Shown: piece after piece, positions 38,821 to 51,479 of the stretch
Layout of the letters: every line of letters begins with the position of its first letter
Position numbering within the stretch: the first letter of the stretch is position 1
Source: Aphis gossypii
Taxonomy: Eukaryota > Arthropoda > Insecta > Hemiptera > Aphididae
Assembly: GCF_020184175.1 (NCBI RefSeq)
Contig: NC_065532.1
Location: 6,882,001-6,946,000 of the forward strand
Length of the DNA stretch: 64,000 bases
Direction: 5' to 3'
The notes under the pieces: generated by a model
The model's input: the letters and a program-made list of their open reading frames with translations, nothing else
What the model was told of the DNA's origin: nothing
Database searches by the model: none
Made by a program: the position numbers and the translations under genes

Positions 38821-39420
38821 GTGCACATTCTTGGAATCACGACGATAAGACCGTCCCCGCTCGGCGGCTCCTCGTCGCACGCGCTTGGAAACTCGCGGAA
38901 ACCGTCGTGCGCACCGCCGTCTCACTTATATACACCTATATATTTTACGTGTATCGTAATAACGGCGTAATGACACGCGAACAAATCCGTTGTGGACTTA
39001 TGATAATATTGTACACTATATTATATTGTGTACGACGATCGGCCCGCGAGTTCACGCGAGACGAGCACACGCGAATAACACACTATATTATTATTGCACA
39101 CTCGCACATGAGAAGATATCACACACACATTATTATAATGTAATACGCCTGTAGTTGTACGAGCGCGCTCGCGGGCTACGACGCAATCGCGTCGCGTGAA
39201 TCTGCGGCCGACGTGAGCGCCGCAGCGACGTTCGTCCGCGCGCCACACGTCTCGTGATATCCCTCCGTTTAAAGAAAATTTCCGCGTCACACGCGTCGTC
39301 GGTGACACGAAAACCGCGTCCGTCGGACTCGTGCCGGCAGTCGTGTCGTTGCGATAATGATATGCGCGCACGTTGACAATATACATCGAGAGGCACGTAC
39401 ATACGTACATAAGTACAATA
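38821..39420. promoter_or_regulatory. CpG island-like patch
   Basis: This is among the strongest CpG clusters in the window, with CGCG, GCGC and TCGCGT words throughout. Several frames are open at once: a 129-codon ATG frame on the minus strand (39,021-39,410) overlaps a 102-codon frame in another phase. This is what low stop-codon density produces. None has a recognisable motif. A promoter or unmethylated regulatory region is the simplest reading. Confidence 0.25.
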
Positions 39421-42137
39421 TATTATGTACACGGACGGCATAAGACATTCGTCACCCCAACTCGCCCGACGTGTATATTACAATACGCATATAAGTACAG
39501 TAAAGGTACACTGCGGGTACGATAAATTTCGGAATACAAAAAAAAAAAAATATATACAATTTGAGAGATATTCTCTTTCTTCCACACTCCGATGGGCCTG
39601 CAGCTATACGAGAGGCGGTATCACCGCGGTAATTACAAACTCTCGTATCTAATATACGTCTCATGATATTCCGCCTAATTATTAGATATCATAATAATAT
39701 TTTACCGTATATACACTATTATAGTATAGTATACTCTGTATAATGTATTTTCGCGAAGTATACCTTCACCTATAAAGCAGCAAATCGTTTCGGCGTCATT
39801 TGTTATACGCTAGAGTACCCGTATGTGGACTGTTAATATGCTATCTCGCAAGGATAATTTATTTCTTTTGAATGCTGATTGAAACTAGGCAAACTTCGGT
39901 ACGGTTACCCCGTCAACGGTGGTCGATTTGTTATTATTACATTACACGTTAACAAGCACGATAAATTTAATTTAATTATTCCGACGTCCTCAGGATATTT
40001 TATGCCATCCGCATATAATATGAAATTATGAAATAATAATAATTATTATAGTTTTTTCATTGTAGGTACCTATATAGATATATAATATAATTTTGATGTA
40101 TTATATTCGCGTTATGCGGGTGAAATAACACGATGTATCGATCGTTCATACTTCGGTCGACGTCGAATTTTATTAAAATATTATAGTTTCGTAAGTCCGT
40201 AACGTATTCATGTATAATAATATAATATGTGGCTGTCAATGCCGTATGCGTTTTTATTACACATTTTCTTACCATTTCATAAATTTGATCTATACTGACA
40301 GAGTGATGTTATCGGACAAATATGCTGATTCTTCCAGCAAAACAACTAATAGTCGATCATAAAATATAATACGTATTTTTTATAATATTATTGATCTTTA
40401 GTTGAGCTTTTACAACAAAAGTCTTCAATATAATTCTCAAAATATATAAATGACAATATGAAATGTAGCATAATGTACTAACAGAATATAATTTCTATTA
40501 TACGACTTGAAACATTGGATGTTTGCTCTAAACAACTTTCTAATATTGCAAATAAACTAAATGTTGAGAAATTATTATATGTCGTTTTCTTGAATGTACG
40601 AATGGGGCAGCATGAAACTGCCATTAATTTCTACTAAAGTAATAATAATATAAAAATAATATTATAAATAGTAAACTATTTATCATTAGTTACTATTTAG
40701 TATTTTACATTAATTGTAAAATAATCGAATTTATGAAAAGTAATAATTCAAATAAACTATGTAAACTTAGAAACCATGTTAAATATTCTGATTTTCAGAT
40801 TTCGTCTGTCGTCATTTTGTACCAAATGTATTTGTTTTTATGAGAAATACGGTCTTCACAATTAATCGGACATCAGTGACATGTACATCTAAAACAAAAT
40901 TCGAACTAGTAGTTTTTGAGTTTCATGCGAACCTTGGATGGGGGTTGTGGAACCGGGGTTATCTATATAGTGTGTATGAATAATAATTAACTCAATAATG
41001 CATTAATACAATTAATACTGTCTTCGACCTTAATCTCACTAATAATTTTACTCCCGTCGTACTACAACAAAAATAATATGTATATGGTTAAAATTTTTCG
41101 GTATCGAGGTATAATATATGTAATGAAACGATACTCCACGTATCGATGTACATACAATGGACTTTTACCACCTTACACGCAAACTTTGTTTCATATTTGC
41201 GGCGGCGCTATCGTTATCGGGAAGACAATCCGCGGTTTACGATCGGGTCAATAGAATATAATCTAATGTACGAGATAATAATATAATACATATTATTATT
41301 ATTATTTCATTCTCGTATTTACTCGTTCTGCGCGCGTGTGCCTTACAATATCGGCCGTAGAACATAAATGTCGCCGCCACCGCCGCCGCCATCGGTTCAT
41401 TATAATATATGCACTCGCGGCGGCCATGTATTATAGCCGGGCAGTGAACGGATATTTTTCTATTTTTTATTTATTTTTTTTTACGCACGTATTATATTAT
41501 TACCTACGAGTGTGTACCCCTAAGGTCTGAGGACAATATTATACTGTACTTTTATGTACAGGTGCGGGCTTATGATTGTATATATATTATTATGCATGTG
41601 CTCGTATGAGTGTGTGTATGGTAAGTAATAATATTGCCGATGAAACAATTGCTCACAATTAAAAGACAGTCGCGCTCGGGCATTGTGTCGCCCCGGTGCG
41701 CCATAGCGGGGGCGCACGCTCGCGTGCAGTCCGAGCGGACGCATTATAGGTCGTATAATATGAGCAACGAGCATAATGTATTATTATAAAATAGGCAATA
41801 GCCGGTGTATAATAATGTAACAGTGCGTATTCGTTAAACCATGTGCGTTTAAACAACTATACGACAACAATAACAATAACAATAATATAATATATAAGAT
41901 TTGCGTAATAGTATATATTCTGTGTGTGTGTGCGTGCACAATACCATAAAATATTATATTATATTCTCGAAGTGCATACCATCATTATTTTCCCAAAACG
42001 TTCCTCGCGGTCGACTTTACGAGATTCTGGAATACTTCTATTATACAATTGTATAATGTTTAGTCAGTGACGATGTGACCGACAGGGTTCAGAGGGTACG
42101 GTTATAGACGCTATAGGGTCTTCGATTTAAGGAAGTT
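39421..42137. other. Noncoding stretch
   Basis: No gene recognised. GC-richer patches occur at 41,190-41,260, 41,370-41,430 (a CCG-rich run encoding poly-Pro in a 22-codon ATG frame) and 41,660-41,750. At 40,890-40,970 an odd non-AT segment (CGAACTAGTAGTTTTTGAG, then CCTTGGATGGGGGTTGTGG) may be repeat-derived, but its family is unknown. Confidence 0.4.
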
Positions 42138-42190
42138 TGTAATTTGCACCAACCTCAGGTAGTCGAAAATAGAATTTGTAATTTGCACCA
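42138..42190 (+). repeat. Left inverted repeat of the 42.1-kb element
   Basis: TGTAATTTGCACCA at 42,138-42,151 and again at 42,177-42,190, with ACCTCAGGTAGTCG between them. It pairs with 42,707-42,759 in inverted orientation. Confidence 0.85.
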
Positions 42191-42216
42191 TAATGATTAT
42201 TTATTTGTTCGATTAT

Positions 42217-42241
42217 CGAGTATTCGATTTTGAAATACTCG
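42217..42241. repeat. Hairpin inside the 42.1-kb element
   Basis: CGAGTATT and AATACTCG form a perfect 8-bp stem around a 9-base loop. Confidence 0.75.
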
Positions 42242-42333
42242 ATTATTCTTCGAGGTATCTTCGTAGACGTCTAGACTAGATGGACTCGAATGATAATAAT
42301 AATTTTTCGGGATTTTTCGCTTTATCTGGTAAT

Positions 42334-42641
42334 TACATATAATTTTTTTAATTGGCCAACTTTTTTTGTATTCAAAATTATACGATTTTATATAAACTTA
42401 TTATAACAATTGTATGTGCATAAGATAAGCTATTTTATAAATATAAACTAAGCTTAAGGTATATTAGAATTATTATAGACATCTTTATCGAAATCTATAT
42501 TGTATACATTTGTTTTTTTTAATTTAATGTATAATTTTTTTAATTGGCAAACTTATTTTATATTCATAATAATACAATTTTGTATAAACTTAAACAATAT
42601 GTGTATAAGCTCAGCTATTTTATAAATAAAAACTAAGCTAA
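42334..42641. repeat. Diverged tandem duplication inside the 42.1-kb element
   Basis: Two copies of about 120 bp lie at 42,334-42,457 and 42,526-42,641. Each starts with TATAATTTTTTTAATTGGC, shares a middle part of the ATACxATTTTxTATAAACTTA type, and ends with CTATTTTATAAATAxAAACT followed by AAGCT. They differ by scattered substitutions and small gaps, so the duplication is old. Confidence 0.7.
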
Positions 42642-42706
42642 ATTTATACAAGGATATAAAAACTTCTAAGTTTGTAATATTATCGAAAAATAATCGATTT
42701 TAATTT

Positions 42707-42759
42707 TGGTGCAAATTACAATTGCTATTTCTTACTACCTGAGGATGGTGCAAATTACA
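42707..42759 (-). repeat. Right inverted repeat of the 42.1-kb element
   Basis: TGGTGCAAATTACA at 42,707-42,720 and again at 42,746-42,759, with TACTACCTGAGGA between them. It is complementary to the left end. Confidence 0.85.
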
Positions 42760-45700
42760 CATAATATGTTGTAAATATTTTGGGTTAATTTTGGTGCAAA
42801 TTTACTACAGTCCGATTAATTTTTATTTTATAAACCGCATTACCTACCAATAATGAGTATAAATTGTAGATTAAAATATATTACCGATTCAGTTGTTATA
42901 TTTTTTTTTAATGTTGATGTACCGTTTCGATTCTTATATTGAAATAGAAATTTGATTGATTACCTATCTTGTTTTATTTTTTTATGCTTATACGTAAAAT
43001 ATTATATATTAAATATTTAAAATTTTTATTGGTATTATAACACGTAGTGATGAAAAAAAAATACGAAGAAATAAAATTAAAAATTAAATAGTCAACTAAA
43101 ATATAGTTTTTAAATGTTTTCTTTTAATCTTATGTATTATATTATGCATGGTATAATAATTTAAAATTTATAGTTTCTAGTTAAATCATTAAAGTTGTTT
43201 GTAATTATTTGTTTAATAATATTATAATATTTTAATCATTTACTAGCTGTTATTGATATTTTATTAAGTGTACATTTTAAAAAATGATGAATTCTGGCAA
43301 ACCATTTATTTAAAAATTTTAAACTATTTCATTATAGTATATTTATGTATACACATTATTTTATTTATTTATGTTCAAGCCTCGCACTTACATATTATAA
43401 TATGGTCGACGATTAAACATTTTAGTATTTATACATATTATAATTACCAGTTCATCATCTGTACCTATATAACTGATTTCCTACGAGATTGTCTTCCTAA
43501 CTTCTAAAAAATATGATGCCAGAACCTGTTTTTTTAAAATTTAAATAAGATATAAAAGCTTATAAGAATATTACGAGATATCGATGAAAAATAATATTAT
43601 AATGACACATTGGCACTTATTATATAACTGGGATTATTATCAACTTTAATTTTTTTCTTTTAAAGATTAATCATACATATTTGTTTTTCACGTGGATAGT
43701 AAAAATAACCCAACTATAATCGTATGTTAAGCTATACCTACCGCCTAATCCATATTAAACCATAAAAAGACGGAATATTAAAAAAAAAAAAATATACTCA
43801 TCATTGGCTCTAAAAATATCTAAATTTGAAAAATAATGAATTATCAATGCTATGATTTACATGACCCACGTCGATATGAATTATTTTTTAATTTAAGTAT
43901 AAATAATTCTTTCCAGAAGACTGCAATAGATTCAAGTTTGTTCTGTTAATAGGTAGATTGGTGTATTTATTCACAATGTACATTGTGCAATCGTGGTGAC
44001 TTGTCGGAATCGGATACAATTAAAAACATACGGTCGCAAATATTTCTGTTTTTTTATTTGTTTGATTATCGATGGTAATAATAATATAACATATTATTAT
44101 GATTTATAGTTACCTGCATCGGTTACTCGTTGTATCTAAACACTACATAAGACGTTGATTTCGAAACAGGTTTGAGATAATTATTTTAGTTGCCATCGTC
44201 TATATTCGTATTATTACTGCTGCAGTAGATGCTGAGTCTCATCTTCAAAACAGTCTGTCGAAAATCTATACACGCGACGGGGGCAGATATATAATAATAC
44301 GATGTTCGTAAAAAGTATAAATTACAAAAATAAACCTCTCCCGTTCTCGATTGATTTCGATGGAATTAACGAGATCAATGTAGCGTAGTTGAGTAATGAG
44401 TACTCTATATTATATAACTTTATGTTCAAAAATGTACACGCGTGGACCACATACAGTGTGCAATTTCAGGGAATTAATGTGTTTGTTTCTTATCCGAGTT
44501 AAATTTAAGAAGCCTTTAAGACATATTTAAATTAGATGTACGTACAAAATTAAATACCTTGAACATGGCTATGATCAGGTTTCCGTAATAGTTCTTAACA
44601 TTATAATACACATTATACGAGTATTAACTATATATTTTTATTTGCGAAGGATAAAATTGCAGCAATGCAATTTAAACTCGTTACAGTGGTTTTATAGCAA
44701 GTGGGATGGTAATTACTAATCATATTTTAGGTATACAATGTAGGTACTCGTAATTGGCTAGCTAGTGACGAATTTAATTTTGAAGAATAAATATACAAAG
44801 GATTATTATTAATATATAATAGTATAACCTGCAATTGGCAATAGAATTAAAACTGTTATGATTATATACCAACAAACTAGTTATATATTCCAATTTAAAA
44901 TCCAAGCCAATTTAAAAACGATTTAAATTCAGAAGTATATAATATGATTGTACGCATGTGTACATATATAAATATTTCACTTAAGAAGATTATGTTTTAC
45001 ATAAATTATAAATGTTAGCTGTATTCATCATAGCATAAACAAAAAAATTAAGGCCGTCGGGTCGAGATGATGCTCGTGAACTAAAAAAAATACAGCCACA
45101 CAGATGTATCGTGTTTGCGCGTAGGTACAAATATATTATGATAAGCATAAAAGCCGTCGAGAAATTTTTACGGAGCAAAGGTATTTCTCTCCCCCCCCCC
45201 AATTACTTGGCATTGGCCCACGAAAATCTACTAATTTTTACGATACGAATTATGAACATACATCGCGTACCGTAGGGTTATAAGAGTGTGTGTAATGTGT
45301 ATATAATATTATATTAATACATACATATTATAATAAACTATACAGAATATATACGGTCGTATATTATTATCCGTTATAATAATATTGTGTTTGGTGTTCA
45401 GATTTTTACTTAAACGAAAAAATAAAACGTCGATCAATTGCAGCTGATGCTGATAGGAATCTTTTCGGGGTCGTTTTGAGACTGAGTAGCTGAGGTGGTA
45501 GCAGCGCAAATGTCAAAACCGAACGAAATAATATATTATATAGTATGCGTTTCGGTATTCGTCTAAAAAAGAAAAAAAAAAAGAAAAAATTTCACATACA
45601 AATACTGAAATACATACGTACCTACTTAGACATTATATTTTATTAAAATGTTATTGTTAACGCGACGGTATTTCGTTGTATTTTATTAAATATGTAGAAC

Positions 45701-47722
45701 AGACAGATATATATAATACATAATAGATGCGGTACGAGTATAGATATTATAATAGCAGTAATAATATAATGCAAATGTTATTAAATCGATCGGACCGTTA
45801 GTCGTGTCGGGTTTTGTATTATTGTACACCATGTGGATGTACGGCATGCATAAGTACGGGATCGTAATATTATATACCTACATGTGCGGCAGTATACTTT
45901 CCGCGACGTGCACGCGCGATGACGAGGACGAAAACATAATAATATTTTCGGAGCATGAAGAAGCATTCGTTTGTACTCGGAATCCGCGGATCAAACACAA
46001 TAGCGTTTTCACGCGATCCGCAGTTGATATCCGTTTTTTGTGCTTTTCGAAAATGTAATACTAAGGCGCGCGTATAGTCGGCTGCATAGTAATGTATATA
46101 TAATATACAGCCCATTGTCATCGATGTCATTTTTTGTTCTCCTGCCGTGAAATCCAATTAAACCCGCCGGATAAACGCTTCTCTTCCAGCGATCGTTTAA
46201 AATGATAAACTAAAAAAAAAAAAAAATAATCCATGTATATATGTATACATCTGCTGCTGACCGTGCAGTCTTCCACGCGTTTCCCACAACAAACGATCGG
46301 GCGGCGCGGCCACAGGAGAAGAGGAAAAAAAACAGTCTTTCTCTTTAAAATGCCTCTTTATAGACATATATATTACCTATAGTATATATACGCAGTGGAT
46401 TCACGATCCGTTATTACAAATCTGCGGGGAAAAAAAATAATGGTATAGTCAACGAAACAATGACCCAGACGTGTTCGCACTTTGGTGTTTTAACCAGTCA
46501 TTGCGTACGGAAATCGCGGGAGAGAAATCGTATCAAATCCGTTCTTTTTATAAATAATATTGTTCTCGGACGCCGCGCAGTAAGGTTTATAATATTATGC
46601 ACACCGATATGCAATAGGTATACTTACTTACTACACTACGATACGGCCGTTAGAGCGTGTATATCACATAATAATAATAATAATAATATTGTTTACGTAG
46701 GTATACTACGCACGTTGTCCTTTACTATATAGGTGCACGTATAGCGGAGGTAATGACGATAGAGTCGACGGAGGTGAGGCACACGTTGCGTAAAAAATAA
46801 TAATAATAACATTATACATAAATATTGTTATGCTCGTTGAAATGTATAAATCAACACCATCGCGGCGTGTGACGGGTGGGGCGACTGGGGTGACGATATT
46901 ATAGTCGTTTGTATAGGGAGAGTATTAGGTGTATGGCGAGAAGGAGCCCGGGAGGCGGGAAGGACATTCGCCTGTGCACAGGTTCTGTGGAACGAGGTTT
47001 GGCAAGTATATAGCTGACGTAGTATAATATGCTTCAGGTAGATATCACAGGTGCGATAATATTATGATCTGGTTTCTTTTTTGCTGCGATATGATGCGCG
47101 TGAATGTGCATATATGCATTGGCATACCCTGTTATATAAATATAATATTATATGTGCTGCTATGACAAACTCGTTCTGGTTACAGAAACATGTGCAGCTG
47201 CAAAGTGTAGGTGCGTGGTACGTTATACGTGCAAAGGGTGATTTAAAAAGAAAAACGTTTCCTTGATTTGGGGCTTTTTTTAAAATAATGTATTTGTACG
47301 CTCAAAAATAAAATTACGATATAAATAAGTTCTTACAGAATTTAAGGATAAAGCTGCATCCCGATGCAGGTACAGGTAGTAGGTACGGTGCAGTTATTAT
47401 AATATTTCAAACAAACTGCAGGTATAAGCATTCTCTTTCTTGCAAATTGTTTAGCAGACGGTGATGATTTTTTTAATATATTTAATATTTATGTACACAT
47501 TGATGGAATAGGACTGTAGTCCTTAAATATGAATCTTATAAACGTATGCAATTAATAATACGGAAAATTCAAACATACTCGCTTACAAATCATTCTATAT
47601 ATTATATTGTAGTATGTATGTATATTGTATAATGTATATATGCTCAAAAGGCGATATACATAAAATGAATAATTAAAATACAATTAGTGAAATAAAACCA
47701 TAACAGTTATCGATTTCGACAG
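42760..47722. other. Noncoding stretch
   Basis: No gene recognised. AT-rich up to about 45,000. GC-richer patches lie at 45,810-46,050, 46,290-46,330, 46,740-46,790 and 46,860-46,990. A pure run of ten C lies at 45,191-45,200. Open frames in the patches (for example 45,804-46,058 plus against 45,870-46,157 minus) overlap on both strands and show no motif. Confidence 0.4.
45191..45200. repeat. Poly-C run
   Basis: Ten consecutive C, unusual in such AT-rich DNA where A/T homopolymers dominate. Confidence 0.9.
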
Positions 47723-47822
47723 ATATTTGGGTGTAGTCGAACGTCATCAAGCGGTGACTGGTCCAGGAGAACCGATTCGGACGTTTGGACGCGCGAACCC
47801 ATCATAGATGGAAGAAAGTACC
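47723..47822 (+). CDS. Candidate exon with strong donor, unknown product
   Basis: An acceptor-like ATCGATTTCGACAG ends at 47,722, and AGTACC|GTAAGTGC marks a strong donor after 47,822. The 100 nt between are open, reading IFGCSRTSSSGDWSRRTD, then SDVWTREPIIDGRKY. A second frame is also open for most of the exon. Composition is clearly GC-richer and more coding-like than the flanks. The acceptor has a poor pyrimidine tract and no family is recognised, so this may equally be a noncoding exon or chance. Confidence 0.2.
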
Positions 47823-48456
47823 GTAAGTGCTTATTTATTATTATTATTATTATACGATATCAATATTATCGAAAACTGTGACCAACGATATGAGTAATCT
47901 CATACTGTACGGTTTTCCATTAAACAAAATATGCATGTGATTAAAAAATAGTTGAGCTAAGGTTATTTTGTCACGTACGCGCGGGGTTTTTTTTTTGAGT
48001 AAGTGGTTAATATACTTTGAAAGTTCAAACCACATTATTTTTTTTCACGTTTGCTAATAATAATCACTCTAAAGCTATTATAGTTGGTTCAAGTCGACCG
48101 GTCACCATTTATATGTATTACACCGATGAATCCGGTGTCGACGCGTCATCAGGTAGACATATAATAATAATATATGGGGCCGGGGCCGGTCGGGCGTAAA
48201 TGGCAATAACGTTAGTGCGTTAAGGAAAAAAAAGTGAAACCGCCTACGAACGCGATATTATCATCGAAATAGTCGTCGCGTTGAAAAAAAACTTATATAG
48301 AGCAGTAACGCGTGTATAATAGTCGAGTCGTAGTAATGCGTAGGCAATAATACACAATATAATAATTTATACTATATAACGTCGTCGTCGGTCGTTTTCG
48401 GAACAGCACTGCCGCGTCGTCGAAGAGAGTATAGCCGACCGGTCCGCGACCGAGAG

Positions 48457-48474
48457 CTGCTGCTGCTGCTGCTG
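48457..48474. repeat. (CTG)6 microsatellite
   Basis: Six perfect CTG units within the CpG-rich patch. Confidence 0.9.
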
Positions 48475-49246
48475 TACGATCGAACGTCGTGCCGGATTCG
48501 GACCTTATTTTAAACACGTGTTTTATGACTTGATTGCGGCTTGTTTAATAACCTGCGACGAGACCGGGAAAAGAAATGCGTACGGCATCTCGTTTCGCTC
48601 GAGTTTTTTTTCTTTTACTCGTTTTTACCAGCGCTCTCCCGTACTTACATGCACGATGATATACGTGCATATGTCGCACCACAGACACATCATATAATAA
48701 ATACTATAAAGGAGCGTGTTGATTTCGTTTTTGATGAGTAGCAAAGATAATATCCAAGGTACCCTTATCTTCATGACTTATTACGCTCATTTATACTTTG
48801 AGTTGTGCGAAAAATAAATCATCTATAAAATATGTACTACAAATGTTATCATCATAGTTAAAATTAATTATATATACCTAATATTTAAATTAATCGTTAA
48901 ATTTGTATTAATAAATATTATAATAATTAATAGGTACAACTTAACGACTAATTTTGTAATTATTTATAATTATAGTGAATTATATCAACATACGGTATGT
49001 ATTATATATCTTAACAGTTTTATTTAATAGTAAAGAATTTTGAAAAAAAATGATGACATCGGTGCTTATTTATCTAATTAACACGTCTGATGTAGTAATG
49101 TGATTATCTGAATGTAGGTATAGTTATTAATTTTTATCTTGCAATACATTATATGTAATTCATAATCTAATGGTGGTCATGCGATGGTAGTATAGAAGCG
49201 CATACGAGGTAATGTAAGGGTCTGATATATGTATAGGTACATACGT

Positions 49247-49272
49247 CATACATACATACATACATACATACA
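49247..49272. repeat. (CATA)n microsatellite
   Basis: Six or more CATA units. Confidence 0.9.
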
Positions 49273-50316
49273 TTTACATAAATGGAATTTTTTATGGAAC
49301 TATCAAGCGTATTGGTTAGTTATCTTCAATAGACAGTATACGTATTATCTTCAATCACGTTAGTAAATAAGTAGTTGATTTCAACTGCAATTTAAATAAT
49401 TCAAACCATACCAGAAAATGACATAATAATAAACATAGGTGTATCTATGAAAATAACTCTGTGATTATATTAGCTCTACAACCGTGATGTAGACTAAGTA
49501 GTTACCATTTTAAACTTTGTGCCATGTTCATTATTTACACTAGTCTACTATGTATGCGTGTAGATAAACATTGCTTGATAAAAAACACAATCATCAGAAA
49601 CTAAAATTTCAAATGCTTTATAAGGTTTTTAATTGTTTTAATCGTAATAATTTTGATTTAATAGCAGTACATAGAAACATATTTTATATTATCTTCGAAA
49701 AACTTAAATTAAATCTTTCTTAAACATTAACTGAATTATCGAGTTTCCTGAAGAAGTAATTCACTAAATGACCAAAACAAAAAGAAATTTAATACATATA
49801 ATATGTATATTAATTTAATTAAAGTAGGTATATCAACTTTAAAATAACCATGTATATTATATTTATATATTCTACATAGGTATACATCTAGCTCTTCCTC
49901 CTCATAAACATAAACGGTATGTATATACGTCACCGTATCCAAACCTCCTACCAATTTTAAAGGTGCAATTGTTTAATAATATATTTTTAATTCATCACTG
50001 ATATACGTGATTATTATGTAAATATTCAAGTTTTTTGTTGTAAATATCTTATCACTGTGTAAATGTAGTAATACGTATCACGATAAAATTACAAGTTCAG
50101 TTCTAAAGAGTTGATTTACTTTGAGGACGACTTGCTGTGATCGAGGAGTCGGATCAACTTGATCAAACGTCGGACAAGAATATTATTGTTATATAACCAC
50201 AGTGGTTGATACTGGTTATATGTACCATCACTATATAATGCCTAATACCCATACAATAATATAAAACAACTGACCATAATAATAGTAATACTATTCATTG
50301 TAGGCCGCCACTATTA

Positions 50317-50371
50317 ATGAGACGAGCCATTGTCTTCGCGTATATATTTTATTATTATTCTCGGGGGTATT

Positions 50372-50402
<31 letters not shown>

Positions 50403-50742
50403 TTTTTTTTTAATTCACTCGAGCTTTATCCTTTCCCTCCATCGGAAATTATATGTTTATATATCTATATATGTTATGTGTACGCCCGACGACGTCATCC
50501 GTTCTCGCCGCTGTATTTGGTCTGAGACACTGTCTGCAACATGTCCTCTTCGCCTTCGCCCGCCGCCACCACTGCTGCCGCCACTGCAGCCCCGCTCGCG
50601 CGATAATGTGGAAAAACGCGTTCTTGTGGACCTTTTTAGCGGCGCGACTAAACACGTGTTCTCTTCACGCCTCGTTTCCGGTTTCATCGTAGTATATACA
50701 ACTGTATACTGTATTTATATAAATATATATTCGAGTGTATAA
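50317..50742 (+). CDS. Longest open frame in the window, doubtful
   Basis: The frame has 141 codons from an ATG. Residues 1-60 are hydrophobic and low-complexity because an (ATT)n microsatellite is read as poly-Ile. Residues 75-125 come from a CpG-rich segment and include a Pro/Leu-rich run (RPPPPLLPPLQPRSR). The second half is open in several frames on both strands. No domain is recognised. Both halves owe their openness to stop-poor composition, so a real gene is unlikely. Confidence 0.1.
50372..50397. repeat. (ATT)n microsatellite
   Basis: Eight or more ATT units. Confidence 0.9.
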
Positions 50743-51311
50743 GATGATAATAATATATAATATAATATATATAGTTAAGTACGACCCACCCAGTAATATT
50801 TATTATTTAATATATTTATATATTATACATTGTGTATGACAAGACGCATGTTGCCAGAATAGATTAACTCTGAAAAAATTTTTTACTAAAAAAAAGAATT
50901 TGACAAAAATATATGTCTAATATGTATATTTAATACTATAGCCACCATGTAATGTTGTTGTTATTGTACAGTTTCGATCTAATGAGTGTTTCGTGCTGCC
51001 GTTATTGATTACAAAACATATATATTAGAGATGCATAAGTCGATTTCTATACATTTCCATTGCGAAGGTTTAATGCACAGCCTACGAGACCATCGCACAA
51101 TTAATTCATTAAAAACTACGATAAAATCTGTTCGATCACCAATATTGGGCTTATTATTAATGAGTTGATGAACTGCCAAACGATCGATCATAGTTCACAA
51201 TATGACATAGTATTATGAAACTTTATATACGTATTTTTTGTGAATTTTGTTATAGCAGAATGAAGACGTTGAATACCTCATCTGCAAGTTTTCACGTGTT
51301 AGCTTAATTTC
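50743..51311. other. AT-rich noncoding stretch
   Basis: Nothing recognised. Confidence 0.4.
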
Positions 51312-51332
51312 ATATCGTTATCATCATCATCA

Positions 51333-51479
51333 TCAGTTTCTAAAACCAAGGCCTTGTCGTAGTAACCAATCCTCTCTATTACGCGCCGTATTCTTTAGGT
51401 GTTGATATGAAGTGAAACCCATTCGTTGCTTGATGTCGTTGAAAAATGATTGTCTGGGTCTTCTTCTTGGCCGTTTACC
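51333..51479 (-). pseudogene. Frameshifted C-terminal segment of the same LINE protein
   Basis: One frame away from the RT piece, 48 codons read GKRPRRRPRQSFFNDIKQRM and then ARNREDWLLRQGLGFRN before a TGA. A basic GRPRRR-type stretch followed by DI-K-R and an RxxWxxL ending is the usual tail of endonuclease/reverse-transcriptase LINE proteins. It directly abuts the RT piece, whose frame closes at 51,475, so a deletion plus frameshift probably joined the two. Confidence 0.6.

Larger units (their letters stand above)
42138..42759. mobile_element. Non-autonomous DNA element with compound inverted repeats
   Basis: A 53-bp left end and a 53-bp right end are imperfect inverted repeats of each other. 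Each contains two copies of the 14-mer TGTAATTTGCACCA (or its complement) separated by a CCTCAGGTAGT-containing spacer. The 622-bp unit has no coding capacity. Its core contains a diverged tandem duplication. Size and structure fit a MITE or a relic of a DNA transposon. No target duplication is obvious, and the superfamily is not known. A further copy of the word (GGTGCAAATTTAC) lies just outside the right end, at about 42,793. Confidence 0.65.
47823..50316. other. Noncoding stretch with one CpG-rich patch
   Basis: A CpG-rich patch at about 48,080-48,620 includes a (CTG)6 repeat and overlapping open frames on both strands. The minus-strand frame with poly-Ala (48,293-48,517) has no ATG start. 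From 48,760 to 50,300 the DNA is AT-rich, with a CATA repeat near 49,247. Confidence 0.4.

Noticed and set aside
39021..39441. Overlapping minus-strand open frames of 129 and 102 codons
   Set aside because: Two frames open at once in CpG-rich DNA point to low stop density. No motif or family resemblance was seen.
45781..46157. Protein-coding frames on both strands
   Set aside because: Three frames overlap in the same GC-richer patch with no motif. They cannot all be real and none stands out.
48293..48517. A minus-strand protein with a poly-Ala tract
   Set aside because: The frame starts only at a GTG, the poly-Ala is a (CTG)6 repeat read in reverse, and the second half is Tyr/Ile-rich chance sequence.
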